Source: Lachnospiraceae bacterium
GTDB lineage: Bacteria; Bacillota; Clostridia; Lachnospirales; Lachnospiraceae
Direction: 5' to 3'
Assembly: GCA_900759665.1 (NCBI GenBank)
Contig: CAAEWE010000049.1
Span: 1 to 34,977, forward strand
DNA: 34,977 nt
Under the pieces are notes generated by a model. It ran no database searches, was not told where the DNA came from, and was given only the letters and a program-made list of their open reading frames with translations. Shown here in pieces: positions 6,918 to 15,560 of this stretch. The first letter of the stretch is position 1, and the number at the start of each line of letters is the position of its first letter. The position numbers were made by a program, and so were the translations under genes.

Positions 6918-9308
6918 ATGAGTACATTTCCATGGAAATATAAATTATCCAGTCACTCCTGCTCGATTTATGCAGGAGATCTCTTAAACAAATACACCAA
7001 TGTTTCCGGAACCCCTCTTCAGATCGAGGCAGTAACCGACACAACACTGCGAATCCACGCAAGAACTCAGGAGTCCTTTGCTGTCGAAAACAGACCATCC
7101 CCTGCCGGAACGCTGACTGCAGTAAATCCATGCGGCACACAAACAGAAGAGCAAACCTGTGATGCCGCCTCTCTCACCGAAGCTGCTGCCGCCTCTCAGG
7201 AAACACAAGGAAACGCTGCAGCTGTGGATGTTTGTGCAAACGCCCCTTCCCTCCTTACACTTGCCACAAAAGCTTTGCGGATTTCGCTGGATGACCAGCT
7301 CCATCTGCAGATCTGCTCTGCTGACGGAACGCCTCTGTGTTCCGATTATACCGGAAAGCTGCAGGAAGCAGAGGCTCTGACCGAGGAGGAAATCGAACAG
7401 ATGCGCCAGGAGGGACATGTCGTTCATGCCGGTGACGATGCCTGTCGTTTCCAGATTACGAAATCTCTGTATGGAGATGAAGTATTTTATGGACTTGGTG
7501 ACAAGACCGGTTTTTTGAATAAGATTGGCTACGACTATACCATGTGGAATTCAGACAACCCAGATCCTCATGTAGAAAACCCTACCTTTAAGGCACTGTA
7601 CAAATCCATTCCTTTTTTCATCACCCTCCGCAAAGACTGTGTCTATGGTATCTTTTTTGACAATCATTACAAGACAAGCTTTGATATGGGCTATAGTTCT
7701 ACAGAATACTATTCCATCGGTGCCGCCGACGGCGAACTGGACTATTACTTCATCTATGGTGAAACCATCGCTGACGTGATTAAAAGTTATACCGACCTCA
7801 CCGGCCGATGCCCTCTTCCTCAGCTTTGGACTCTGGGCTACCACCAGTCCCGCTGGGGCTATTCCTCCCAACAGGAGGTTCTTGAGCTGGCCAAAAACTT
7901 TATCAAAAATGATCTGCCTTGCGATGTGATCCATATGGATATTGATTACATGGATCATTACAAGGTCTTTACCGTAGATAAAAACAAATTTCCGGATCTG
8001 TCCGGTCTCAGCAACACCCTGCAGGACAAAGGCATCCGCTTAGTCACCATCATCGATCCCGGTACCAAAGTAGAAAAGGGATATCATATGTATGACGAGG
8101 GCATCCGCAATCACTATTTCGCACAGACCCCAGAGGGCGATGTATACGAAAATGTTGTCTGGCCCGGAGACTCTGTCTTTCCGGATTATACTTCCTCTAC
8201 CGTGCGAAACTGGTGGGGCAGCCAGACAAAATTTCTGGTGGACCAGGGCATCAGCGGTATCTGGAACGACATGAACGAGCCTGCAAGCTTCCGTGGTCCC
8301 CTGCCGGAGGATGTTGTATTTCCGGGAGATCATATGCCACGGCTTCACAAAGAGGTTCACAATGTCTATGGTCACCTTATGGCAAAAGCTACTTATGATG
8401 GTCTGAAAGAAACCAGCGGCAAACGCCCGTTTGTCATTACAAGAGCCTGCTACAGCGGCTCTCAGAAATATTCCACCGCATGGACCGGAGACAACCAAAG
8501 TATATGGGCTCATCTGAAAATGTCCATTCCACAGTTATTAAACCTCGGCATGTCCGGCATGCCATTTGTCGGTACAGACATTGGCGGCTTTGGCTCCAAT
8601 ACAACTCCGGAGCTTCTCTGCCGCTGGATACAGGCAAGCTGCTTTGCTCCGCTGTTCCGTAACCACTGTGCAAAGTTCTCCCGCTGTCAGGAGCCATGGC
8701 AGTTTGACCGCCAGACTCTCGACATTTACCGTACCTATTTAAAGCTTCGTTACAGATTTATTCCGTATCTGTATGATCTGTTCTACGAAGAATCACAGAC
8801 CGGTATGCCGATCATTCGTCCCCTGGTCATGCACTACCAGAACGATCCGGAGGTTTATGAATGCAACGATGAATACCTGGTGGGAGACCGTATCCTGGTC
8901 GCTCCTGTCACTGATCAGGGTGCCCACGTCAGACCGGTATATCTCCCGGAAGGAACTTGGGTCGACTACTGGACCAAGGAACGCATCGAAGGTGGAAAAT
9001 ATATCCTCCGGGATGCCCCTCTGGACATATGTCCGATCTATATTAAGGCTGGCAGTATTATTCCTGCCTGGCCACAGCTTAATCATATCCCGGATGGCGG
9101 TGTCAGAGAGCTGATCTTAGAATATTACACTTCTGACGCCCCTGCCGAGTACTGCCATTATCAGGACAACGGTACTGATTTTTCCTATGAAAATGGAGAA
9201 TACAATATCTATCATTTCCAGATTGACAAAAACGGTCATCTGACTACCTCCATGGATCATGAAGGCTATGACCACCTTTATGATGCTGTCCGTTTAAGTG
9301 CCCACTGA
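6918..9308 (+). CDS. Glycoside hydrolase family 31 (alpha-glucosidase-like)
   Basis: This 796-residue cytoplasmic enzyme (no signal peptide) most likely hydrolyses alpha-glucosides. The GH31 signatures are clear: HMDIDYMD (339-346), the nucleophile Asp451 in GIWNDMNEP, the acid/base Asp525 in WTGDNQS, and GADIGGF-type GTDIGGF (552-558). The C-terminal beta domain has the usual YLPEGTWVDYWT. In the N-terminal beta domain, residues about 60-108 form an Ala/Thr/Cys-rich low-complexity stretch that I do not expect from the family and that looks like an insertion. GH31 also contains alpha-xylosidases and other activities, so substrate is uncertain. The context of glycogen phosphorylase fits alpha-glucan use. 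A short degenerate duplication lies at its 3' end. Confidence 0.93.
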   Translation: MSTFPWKYKLSSHSCSIYAGDLLNKYTNVSGTPLQIEAVTDTTLRIHARTQESFAVENRPSPAGTLTAVNPCGTQTEEQTCDAASLTEAAAASQETQGNAAAVDVCANAPSLLTLATKALRISLDDQLHLQICSADGTPLCSDYTGKLQEAEALTEEEIEQMRQEGHVVHAGDDACRFQITKSLYGDEVFYGLGDKTGFLNKIGYDYTMWNSDNPDPHVENPTFKALYKSIPFFITLRKDCVYGIFFDNHYKTSFDMGYSSTEYYSIGAADGELDYYFIYGETIADVIKSYTDLTGRCPLPQLWTLGYHQSRWGYSSQQEVLELAKNFIKNDLPCDVIHMDIDYMDHYKVFTVDKNKFPDLSGLSNTLQDKGIRLVTIIDPGTKVEKGYHMYDEGIRNHYFAQTPEGDVYENVVWPGDSVFPDYTSSTVRNWWGSQTKFLVDQGISGIWNDMNEPASFRGPLPEDVVFPGDHMPRLHKEVHNVYGHLMAKATYDGLKETSGKRPFVITRACYSGSQKYSTAWTGDNQSIWAHLKMSIPQLLNLGMSGMPFVGTDIGGFGSNTTPELLCRWIQASCFAPLFRNHCAKFSRCQEPWQFDRQTLDIYRTYLKLRYRFIPYLYDLFYEESQTGMPIIRPLVMHYQNDPEVYECNDEYLVGDRILVAPVTDQGAHVRPVYLPEGTWVDYWTKERIEGGKYILRDAPLDICPIYIKAGSIIPAWPQLNHIPDGGVRELILEYYTSDAPAEYCHYQDNGTDFSYENGEYNIYHFQIDKNGHLTTSMDHEGYDHLYDAVRLSAH

Positions 9309-9341
9309 TGCGATGATGCTGTCCATGTAAGTGCTCATTGA
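9282..9341 (+). repeat. Two 27-bp direct repeats at the 3' end of the GH31 gene
   Basis: Copies at 9282-9308 and 9315-9341 match at 23 of 27 bases. The first encodes the last residues DAVRLSAH and the stop. The second, just after the stop, would encode DAVHVSAH and its own stop. It looks like an old tandem duplication of the gene end. Confidence 0.75.
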
Positions 9342-9409
9342 GCCGGATCTTTTAATCCCGAGTTTTTACGATATTTATAGTTTAAAAAGAAAAAAATAAA
9401 TCTGATTTT

Positions 9410-10444
9410 TCATCCGGTACAAAGTAAGTAGGTAATATCTGCAAAACTAATGGTATCACCTTCCTTGCAGAGTACCGGATGTTCTTTTATCAAACGTTTT
9501 TCATTTAAAAATACCCCATTGAATGAATTAACATCCGATATAAAAATCCCCTCTTCATCAATTTCGATCCGGGCGTGCTGCCAGCTGATCTGCGCCCCCG
9601 GCAGTACAATATCACTATCCGGAGAACGCCCTACTACAGACATTTCATGCTTTAAATGTATTTTTTGCGGTACCATCCGGCATTTTGATGTGTTTTTCAG
9701 ATAAAACGAAGTATCAATCCCCATTTTTTCACATTTCTGCTCTTCCGGTTTCCGGGAATCACCATTTTCCTCTGATGCTTCCTTCTCCTCCCCTTTTCCA
9801 TCCTTCCGGAACTTATTTATACCGGCCGCTTCTGCAGGCATCTTTTCACAACCCCCTTCTTTCTTTTTGCTTTCCGGCTCCGTTTCATTTGATGCATGTT
9901 TCCTCAAATATTCCTCCAGTTCCGTCAGCACAAAACTGCTTCCGCTTACAAGATCATACAGACCATATACAAATTCTCTTCCTGCTTTGTCATTGTGATC
10001 CGTCACTGTCAAAAGATATTCACCAAGCTTCTTCATCTGTTCCCCGAACATCTCCTGATGTCCGGGAAAATAACAGAAGGAAAAGCTGCGATTCCGTGGA
10101 CTCCAATATATCCGTTCCGGAATAAACATAAAATGTTCCATTTGAAGAAAGAACATATCACACGCACTGCAGCTGTGGTATATATCCTCACAAAGCTGTC
10201 TCGCCATATCCCGATCAAGCTTTTTATCTGCCAATACCCTGCTAAGGGATATCTGCTCCGCCACCTGATAGTAATATCCGCACCGGTTGTCTACATAACG
10301 CAGCTGCATTGGCAGGATTCCGGGCACCTGATTATGAAACAGCATTTTAATATCTGTGCACTCGCTGTAGTCCGCATCTCCCTCCACCACAAAATATTCT
10401 CTCTCCTCCCGAATGTCCCATTTACTCCCTCCCGGCTCCTCCAT
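9410..10444 (-). CDS. FHA-domain protein with DUF6382-like N-terminus, last gene of the Tad operon
   Basis: This 344-residue protein has an N-terminal domain (about 10-170) of the kind found beside FHA domains in Clostridia (DUF6382-like), a charged Lys/Glu-rich linker, and a C-terminal FHA domain (about 265-340). The FHA core residues are visible: VVGRSPDSDI, ISWQHARIE and NSFNGVFLN. FHA domains bind phosphothreonine, so it may link the secretion machine to a Ser/Thr kinase. No membrane segment is seen. The start at MEEPGG is preferred because AAAGGAGG lies 9 nt upstream; the gene then overlaps the preceding TadE-like gene by 23 bp. No strong terminator follows. Confidence 0.78.
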   Translation of the reverse strand: MEEPGGSKWDIREEREYFVVEGDADYSECTDIKMLFHNQVPGILPMQLRYVDNRCGYYYQVAEQISLSRVLADKKLDRDMARQLCEDIYHSCSACDMFFLQMEHFMFIPERIYWSPRNRSFSFCYFPGHQEMFGEQMKKLGEYLLTVTDHNDKAGREFVYGLYDLVSGSSFVLTELEEYLRKHASNETEPESKKKEGGCEKMPAEAAGINKFRKDGKGEEKEASEENGDSRKPEEQKCEKMGIDTSFYLKNTSKCRMVPQKIHLKHEMSVVGRSPDSDIVLPGAQISWQHARIEIDEEGIFISDVNSFNGVFLNEKRLIKEHPVLCKEGDTISFADITYLLCTG

Positions 10445-10865
10445 TTTCTTTTTCCTCCTTTCCATGAATCCGCAGTACTTCTTCCGCACGTACATTGGAA
10501 ACATTTTGAGTAATACTGCTCGTAAAGCGATTGCCCATAAACATTTCCATAACCGGAATCCTCCATGCCGCAGATGCGGATATCGTTCCCTTTGTCCGAA
10601 GTTTATTTTGCTGTATTTCTATTTTGTCAATTTTAGCGATCCAAAGATCATTTTGTATCTGTTTCCGCCACTCCTGCGTCCTCTGATCGTCCTCCCAATC
10701 ATCCTCCGGCCACTGCACCACCAGCTCCTGCAGCATTCCATCCATCACTACCTGATCATGAAGATAAAACAAATGGAACATCCAGGCATAAAGGATTCCC
10801 AGCACCATCGGCACAATAAACGCTGCCTCTACGGTATAACTGCCATCCCAGAGATATCTGTTCAT
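10422..10865 (-). CDS. TadE-like pseudopilin (second copy)
   Basis: This 147-residue protein has a type IVb prepilin-like start, MNRYLWDG then SYTVEAAFIVPMVLGILYA. Cleavage after Gly8 would place Glu at +5 of the mature protein, as in Flp/TadE substrates. The following hydrophobic segment anchors it. The rest is hydrophilic, with charged helices. TadE-like minor pilins are needed for fibre assembly in Tad systems. An AGGAGG site precedes the ATG. It starts 13 bp after the second prepilin peptidase gene, so it is probably a substrate of a peptidase encoded next door. Confidence 0.8.
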   Translation of the reverse strand: MNRYLWDGSYTVEAAFIVPMVLGILYAWMFHLFYLHDQVVMDGMLQELVVQWPEDDWEDDQRTQEWRKQIQNDLWIAKIDKIEIQQNKLRTKGTISASAAWRIPVMEMFMGNRFTSSITQNVSNVRAEEVLRIHGKEEKENGGAGRE

Positions 10866-10878
10866 TTCCTCTCACCTC

Positions 10879-11307
10879 CTATAACAAAAGCATCATTACA
10901 TAACCCAACCACATGAATGGCACCATGGGCATTCTTGTCGTCCGCTTTTTATGCCAGACTGCCATAAGGAGCACTGCCACACAGAAAGCTGCCATAAGGC
11001 TGCAAAAAACGAATCCCATCCCCCTCCACGGATCCAGCGTTGCCGCCAACACTCCCAGTAAAACCGCATCTGCCCTCCCGATCTGTCCTCTCGTAAGAAG
11101 ACTCGAAAGATAAAAAAACACACCGGTTCCCACTCCACATAGAACTTCCATCCATGAAAAGTCTCCACCAATTCCTTTGCAGATCAGAATACAGAAAACC
11201 ATAAATGCCACAAGGGGCATCCATACTTTCTGATACATACAGTCCATAACTGCACAGATTCCCAGCAGGATCACAACCCCCGCCATCCATATAACATCCA
11301 AATTCAT
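10879..11307 (-). CDS. Prepilin peptidase, A24 family (CpaA/TadV-like), short form
   Basis: This 142-residue protein is almost entirely hydrophobic, with about five membrane segments. It matches CpaA/TadV-type aspartic prepilin peptidases: the first catalytic Asp is in GICAVMDCMYQKVWMP, and the second is in GRADAVLLG, the place of the family's GxGD motif. The third motif position is Ala, not Gly. Its start overlaps the TadE-like gene before it by 4 bp (ATGA), a sign of coupled translation. The operon encodes another A24 peptidase as its first gene, so processing may be divided between two enzymes, or this one may be divergent in activity. Confidence 0.75.
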   Translation of the reverse strand: MNLDVIWMAGVVILLGICAVMDCMYQKVWMPLVAFMVFCILICKGIGGDFSWMEVLCGVGTGVFFYLSSLLTRGQIGRADAVLLGVLAATLDPWRGMGFVFCSLMAAFCVAVLLMAVWHKKRTTRMPMVPFMWLGYVMMLLL

Positions 11308-12014
11308 TCATTTCCTCCACATTTACTGCACGGCGGCAGATTTCCTGCTTTCGACCGTTTCACCGCACGCACGGTTCTTTTCAGTTTTGGGCATGTGCCG
11401 CTTATATGATATCTGTCTCCATACACCGTATAATACACCTCTGTTGTATCTGATTGAACCAGCGCCCGGCAACAGCTCTCGCAGGGATAATAAATCCCCC
11501 CGGACTGGTTCCGCTTGTTTTTTACCGCATAAACCATATCCAGCTGTACCCGCGTCCACAAATAGGTGCATTCCCTGTCCTTATGATAAACTCTGCCATT
11601 TTCTGCCAGATAAACCGTTTCATCTCCTGTTTCTTCTGATACCATACTGCGTCCGGAATAATCCGTCACCGCCATTTGCTGATACCGCCGCAGCCGGAAC
11701 AGACGTGCCCCCAGAAACGGAATCTTCTCGCGGTATTTTACATAACAATACTGCTCCCCGTCCTGTTCCTTCCAGCGGATCAAAATTCCCTGAACCGGAA
11801 TCTCACTTATTGACGACAGCTTGCTATTAGTAACGTTATAGCTTTGAACCGTATGCAGCAACGACATCTGAATGTCATTTTGCCGAAGCAGCATCGTTAA
11901 TAGACAGCTCAAAGACATCAGGATCAAAAATCCCAGAGGAACTGTCAATGCCGCCTCCACGGTATAGGAGCCACGACACCACCATCTGCCCGGTTGTGTT
12001 TTCGTCCGCTTCAT
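11304..12014 (-). CDS. TadE-like pseudopilin with duplicated His/Cys C-terminal module
   Basis: This 236-residue protein begins with a prepilin-like leader: cleavage after Gly15 gives SYTVEAALTVPLGFLIL, with Glu at +5. The N-terminal helix (about 20-45) is the membrane part. The C-terminal half carries two similar modules: VYHKDRECTYL ... YYPCESC (about 140-180) and RYHISGTCPKL ... LPPCSKC (about 197-232). Each has one His and three Cys in the order H-x(5)-C ... C-x2-C, which suggests a metal site or disulfide-stabilised fold outside the cell. I choose the ATG at 12014 because GGGAGG lies 7 nt upstream. A 4-bp overlap joins it to the next peptidase gene. Confidence 0.75.
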   Translation of the reverse strand: MKRTKTQPGRWWCRGSYTVEAALTVPLGFLILMSLSCLLTMLLRQNDIQMSLLHTVQSYNVTNSKLSSISEIPVQGILIRWKEQDGEQYCYVKYREKIPFLGARLFRLRRYQQMAVTDYSGRSMVSEETGDETVYLAENGRVYHKDRECTYLWTRVQLDMVYAVKNKRNQSGGIYYPCESCCRALVQSDTTEVYYTVYGDRYHISGTCPKLKRTVRAVKRSKAGNLPPCSKCGGNE

Positions 12015-12042
12015 ATCGAATCCTCCCACTCCTCGCATTTCT

Positions 12043-12216
12043 TTCCGGAGGTTATGCAGAGCGCCTTCTCGTCAAAAATAAACTGACAAATTGGTTTTAA
12101 TACAATCAGAATCACTTGTTATATAGGGGGAAGCAGCTTCTGCCATAATAAATCAGAATTGTTAATTAACGTTACTACAGAGCTCGTCGAGAAGACGCCC
12201 TGCATAACCTCCGAAA
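12043..12216. repeat. 174-bp element bounded by 29-bp inverted repeats, inside the Tad operon
   Basis: Arms 12043-12071 and 12188-12216 are inverted copies matching at 26 of 29 bases. The three differences still allow G-U pairs in RNA. The element fills nearly the whole 213-bp gap between the DUF5702 gene and the TadE-like gene, the only large gap in this operon. The interior is AT-rich, contains the palindrome GTTAATTAAC (12161-12170), and encodes no gene I can see. It could be a MITE-like insertion or a long RNA stem that processes or attenuates the operon message. No convincing target-site duplication is visible. Confidence 0.75.
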
Positions 12217-12227
12217 TCTTTTCATGA

Positions 12228-13916
12228 TCACGAATACCCATACATTACACATACCTTGCGTCGCAATCCGGCCGTCCCCGAAGCGGAGTTTTTTCCAAAT
12301 GTTTTTTCTCCTGCAAAGTAATGCAGCAATGTAGGAATATCATAGATAATTTCCACCTTTGTCTGACAAATGCAGCGATCGATCGAAAATGTAGCATTGT
12401 ATCGTTCCCTGAGATCATACTGAATCACATCAAAAGTCCTCTGACAGAGTTTATCCCATGAATTCATCATCAGCATCAGTCCCAGATACTGTGTATAGCC
12501 CAGACCACCTGCGGTACTTTCAAATGCTCCTTTTTGATTCATTTTGGGATAATGACACATTTTCTGCCGGAACAGGCTTTTTCCTGCCATACATATTTCC
12601 GGATATTTCATCTGAAATGTTCTTTGATCCTTAAACACAGGCACCCTCCTTCCATCAAGCAATGCCGCAATATCCACACAACTTTCCTCCAGAGAAAGCA
12701 CCAGCAAAATCCCTTTTTGAATTACCGGAATAAACGCCTCCCCCATCAGTGCGGCCGATAATGCGGTTGCCGTTTCGAGACTCTGTGCCTGCAATAGTGG
12801 ATCCTTCTCCACATATAGAAAATTGATCATTGTACGGATCAAAAATAAATGATTGACCACTGCCGCAAATGCATCCTTTTGATTTTTCTGTCCACTGGCC
12901 AGATACTCCAGTCCATACGGAACACATCCCCTTTGCCCGGAGACATAAGATCCCAGCTTATCGGATGCGTACATCAGAAGTAAGCCTTTCTTCCCCTGAT
13001 CCTCAAGCATTTCATCATTCCACATGGAATCCGATTGCTTCAGAAATTTCCCCAGTATCCTCATCCCCGACTTTCCGGAATCCCATGCCGGATCATCCAG
13101 GGAAACAGATGCTTCCCCGGTTCCACGGTCCGGATTACCACCTGCATTTCCCACTTCCTCTTCTCTATGATCGATTTCCTTCTCACATAGTTCTGTCGGA
13201 TCGCACACCAGAGACAATATACCGTCTCTCAACAGCTCCTTGAGAAAGTCAAGCGGATTTTTTACGGTATCCGTTTTCTGTTTTTTCTCCTCCTGTGCCG
13301 TGCTTTGTTGTTTCCCGGCATCTTTCTGCTCTTCCTGCTGCTTTTGGTCCTGTGCCTTTTGCCGGTTTTCTTCACTTTTCCTTTCTGCGTTTTCTATATC
13401 TTCCAGCAGTGTCTCCTTTTTTCCATGATCCGTCCCCTGAATCTGTTCCAATAATTCCTGTCCCATATTTCGGACTCCCTCTGTCCGGATCCATTTCTTC
13501 AGCTGTTTCAAAAAATACTTTCCTTCCGTGAGATAATTCACCTGATCCAGCTTCACACTTACAGCACTCATCTGATACACAGAAGCATACGTTTTGGGAA
13601 TCCGGACTTCTGTGTCCGTTTCTTCCGGATATTCCTGCAGATTTTTTAATAGGATCTCCCTGTAATCTGCCGTCCAGTCACCCTCCCCCTGTCCATCAAA
13701 GCCTCCATAGCCAAACAGTCCATATTCGGAAAATAACTCTTTGTTGTACCGTCCATAAACAGCTATATCTGCACCGAACGCCGAAGCTTTCACATATCCC
13801 CCGGAGCCAAAATATCTGGCACTGTCAACGACCGCCCCTGTCAAGGCAAACAACAAAAGAAAAATACACGTCATAAAAACAGTAATACTTCCATCATTAT
13901 ATGCTGATTCCGTCAT
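12228..13916 (-). CDS. DUF5702-type TadG-like surface protein
   Basis: This 562-residue protein starts with NDGSITVFMTCIFLLLFALTGAVVDSARYF, a TadG-like membrane helix followed by a large extracellular part. The helix resembles a pilin leader but has Phe, not Glu, at +5, so prepilin cleavage is doubtful. A strongly charged, probably coiled stretch rich in Lys, Glu and Gln lies at about 175-225. From memory it matches the DUF5702 proteins found in clostridial Tad clusters. Function is unknown; a minor pilin or assembly factor is likely. I choose the ATG at 13916, which overlaps the flp gene by 20 bp. The 174-bp inverted-repeat element follows its stop directly. Confidence 0.7.
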   Translation of the reverse strand: MTESAYNDGSITVFMTCIFLLLFALTGAVVDSARYFGSGGYVKASAFGADIAVYGRYNKELFSEYGLFGYGGFDGQGEGDWTADYREILLKNLQEYPEETDTEVRIPKTYASVYQMSAVSVKLDQVNYLTEGKYFLKQLKKWIRTEGVRNMGQELLEQIQGTDHGKKETLLEDIENAERKSEENRQKAQDQKQQEEQKDAGKQQSTAQEEKKQKTDTVKNPLDFLKELLRDGILSLVCDPTELCEKEIDHREEEVGNAGGNPDRGTGEASVSLDDPAWDSGKSGMRILGKFLKQSDSMWNDEMLEDQGKKGLLLMYASDKLGSYVSGQRGCVPYGLEYLASGQKNQKDAFAAVVNHLFLIRTMINFLYVEKDPLLQAQSLETATALSAALMGEAFIPVIQKGILLVLSLEESCVDIAALLDGRRVPVFKDQRTFQMKYPEICMAGKSLFRQKMCHYPKMNQKGAFESTAGGLGYTQYLGLMLMMNSWDKLCQRTFDVIQYDLRERYNATFSIDRCICQTKVEIIYDIPTLLHYFAGEKTFGKNSASGTAGLRRKVCVMYGYS

Positions 13917-14082
13917 TGATCGTCCCCGCTCCATCATCTATCTGTGAAAATGCATTGCTGATAATCGTTGTAATCTTGTCCTTAAAGATCACGATCAATG
14001 CTACGAGGATCACCAGGATCAGTACAATTTCCACAACGCCAATGCCGTCCTCTTCCATCCAAAATCTTTTTAATAATTTCAT
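13897..14082 (-). CDS. flp: Flp-type type IVb pilin
   Basis: This 61-residue protein is the likely major pilin. A short leader (MKLLKRFWMEEDG) is followed by IGVVEIVLILVILVALIVIF, so cleavage after Gly13 leaves Glu at +5, the Flp signature. The mature protein is about 48 residues, with one helix and a short polar tail (DDGAGTINDG). The start is set by GGAAGG 9 nt upstream; an in-frame ATG seven codons earlier lacks a site. It lies between tadC and the DUF5702 gene in the operon. Confidence 0.85.
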   Translation of the reverse strand: MKLLKRFWMEEDGIGVVEIVLILVILVALIVIFKDKITTIISNAFSQIDDGAGTINDGISI

Positions 14083-14116
14083 ATCTGATACCTTCCTTTC
14101 CATATTGCTTTTTCTG

Positions 14117-15496
14117 TTACATCGCCCGGAATGCAGCTGTCATAATTAACGCAAAAACAACGACAAGCATCATCATCATCGGAAGCAGAAGTCTTGTTCC
14201 TGCTTCTTCTCCAAGCTTTTTTGCAAGCTCCCGCCTCGCCCGTACCGCGTCTGAAGCCTCCATCTCCATTCGCCGGAGCAGGTCATCTGAGCCTTTTTTT
14301 AAATTCTGTACAAGCAATGTACTAAATTTCATATACTGCAGCATGGACACTCTTCTTCCGAAAGCGGTATATGCTGCCGCCTCACTCTTTCCGTTTTCCA
14401 TATCAATCCTGGTCAATACCATTTCTTCATAAAGAAAATGATACGAAATTTCTCCTTTTGCCCTGCGCTTTTCATAGTCCATTGTAATTCTCTGCCAGGC
14501 ACCGCGAATCGTCAGTCCCGCTCCCAGAAGCAGGATAAATCGTTCTACCATCTCCGGATATTCCCTCTGCATCTGCAGATCTCTTTTCCTTATCCCCTGT
14601 TCTATCTGATAATCTAAGAGAAACGGAATACATACACATAATATTCCACCGAGTAAAAGCAGCTTAGACCAGACCGGATGACGAATCTCCGTATAACGGA
14701 GCCTTTTCTGATCCGTCTCCCTGGGCAGAACCAGCTCTCTTTGCTGTGCCGACCTTTCTTTTTCTTCCTCAAGCCGGCTTTCCCAGTTCTCCCAAAAGCG
14801 TTCCTCCCTGCTTTTTGTCCGGGGAAACAGGGAAAACTCCAGCACTACTCTCTCTTTCGCCTCCTTATAAACCATGACCGCAGTAATTGATACCTCCACT
14901 GTCTTTTTTAAATGACCGTTATTTAACGTTCCATCTTTGTTGACATATCCCGATGCATCCAACTGCCATCTGACTTTTATTGCACTGTCCGCAATCTGGG
15001 ACACGAGTTGAAGTGGCTTTTCTACCCGTTCTGCAGATCTGTTCTGTCCAAGATATTGCTTTTCTATGTATTTTCTGCCCTGCACCATTTTGGCTTTCAG
15101 TTCTTCCGGCCGGTATTCTCTTTCCGGAATAACAACCGATACTTTTTTCTCTGTCCCCCCACCCCGCACCTTAAGCTGTACCTTTCTGCTTCCCTTCCCC
15201 GGCTCCAGCCGCTCCAGATAACCGGATCTCTTCAACAGGCTTGTCCCCTGTTCCCCTGCCACGGCCACCACTGTCAGAACAATCGTTGCCGCAGCCGCCA
15301 ATATCAGCATCGTAAACCTCCGGCAATCCTCCCACTCCTCCAGCTCTTTTCCGGATTTACCCGGTCTGATCATCTGCAGACGTTTTATTTTCTCCTGGGA
15401 AAATGGAACATGGAGTTTTTCCCTCCACCAAAAATGAAGCTTTAGCGATAACATATGTACATATCTTTCCCACCTCTTAAGTTCCGGTATTTTCAT
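14117..15496 (-). CDS. tadC: TadC-like inner platform protein with large N-terminal extension
   Basis: This 459-residue protein ends with a type II secretion F (GspF/TadC) domain: EYPEMVERFILLLGAGLTIRGAWQRI, then EEMVLTRIDMENGKSEAAAYTAFGRR and ARRELAKKLGEEAGTRLLLPMMMML, with a final membrane segment. The usual TadC is near 300 residues. Here about 280 residues come first, with one membrane segment (about 63-82), a predicted external or cytoplasmic domain rich in beta and charged residues (about 90-280), and a second segment near 285-305. An AAAGGCGG site lies 8 nt before the ATG. The extra domain is not one I recognise. TadB and TadC form the membrane platform of the pilus machine. Confidence 0.8.
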   Translation of the reverse strand: MKIPELKRWERYVHMLSLKLHFWWREKLHVPFSQEKIKRLQMIRPGKSGKELEEWEDCRRFTMLILAAAATIVLTVVAVAGEQGTSLLKRSGYLERLEPGKGSRKVQLKVRGGGTEKKVSVVIPEREYRPEELKAKMVQGRKYIEKQYLGQNRSAERVEKPLQLVSQIADSAIKVRWQLDASGYVNKDGTLNNGHLKKTVEVSITAVMVYKEAKERVVLEFSLFPRTKSREERFWENWESRLEEEKERSAQQRELVLPRETDQKRLRYTEIRHPVWSKLLLLGGILCVCIPFLLDYQIEQGIRKRDLQMQREYPEMVERFILLLGAGLTIRGAWQRITMDYEKRRAKGEISYHFLYEEMVLTRIDMENGKSEAAAYTAFGRRVSMLQYMKFSTLLVQNLKKGSDDLLRRMEMEASDAVRARRELAKKLGEEAGTRLLLPMMMMLVVVFALIMTAAFRAM

Positions 15497-15560
15497 ATAA
15501 ATAACCGCCTTTCCGGAATCTTCCGGTTCCCACCATCAGACGAAAACCTGTTCCCTGGGA

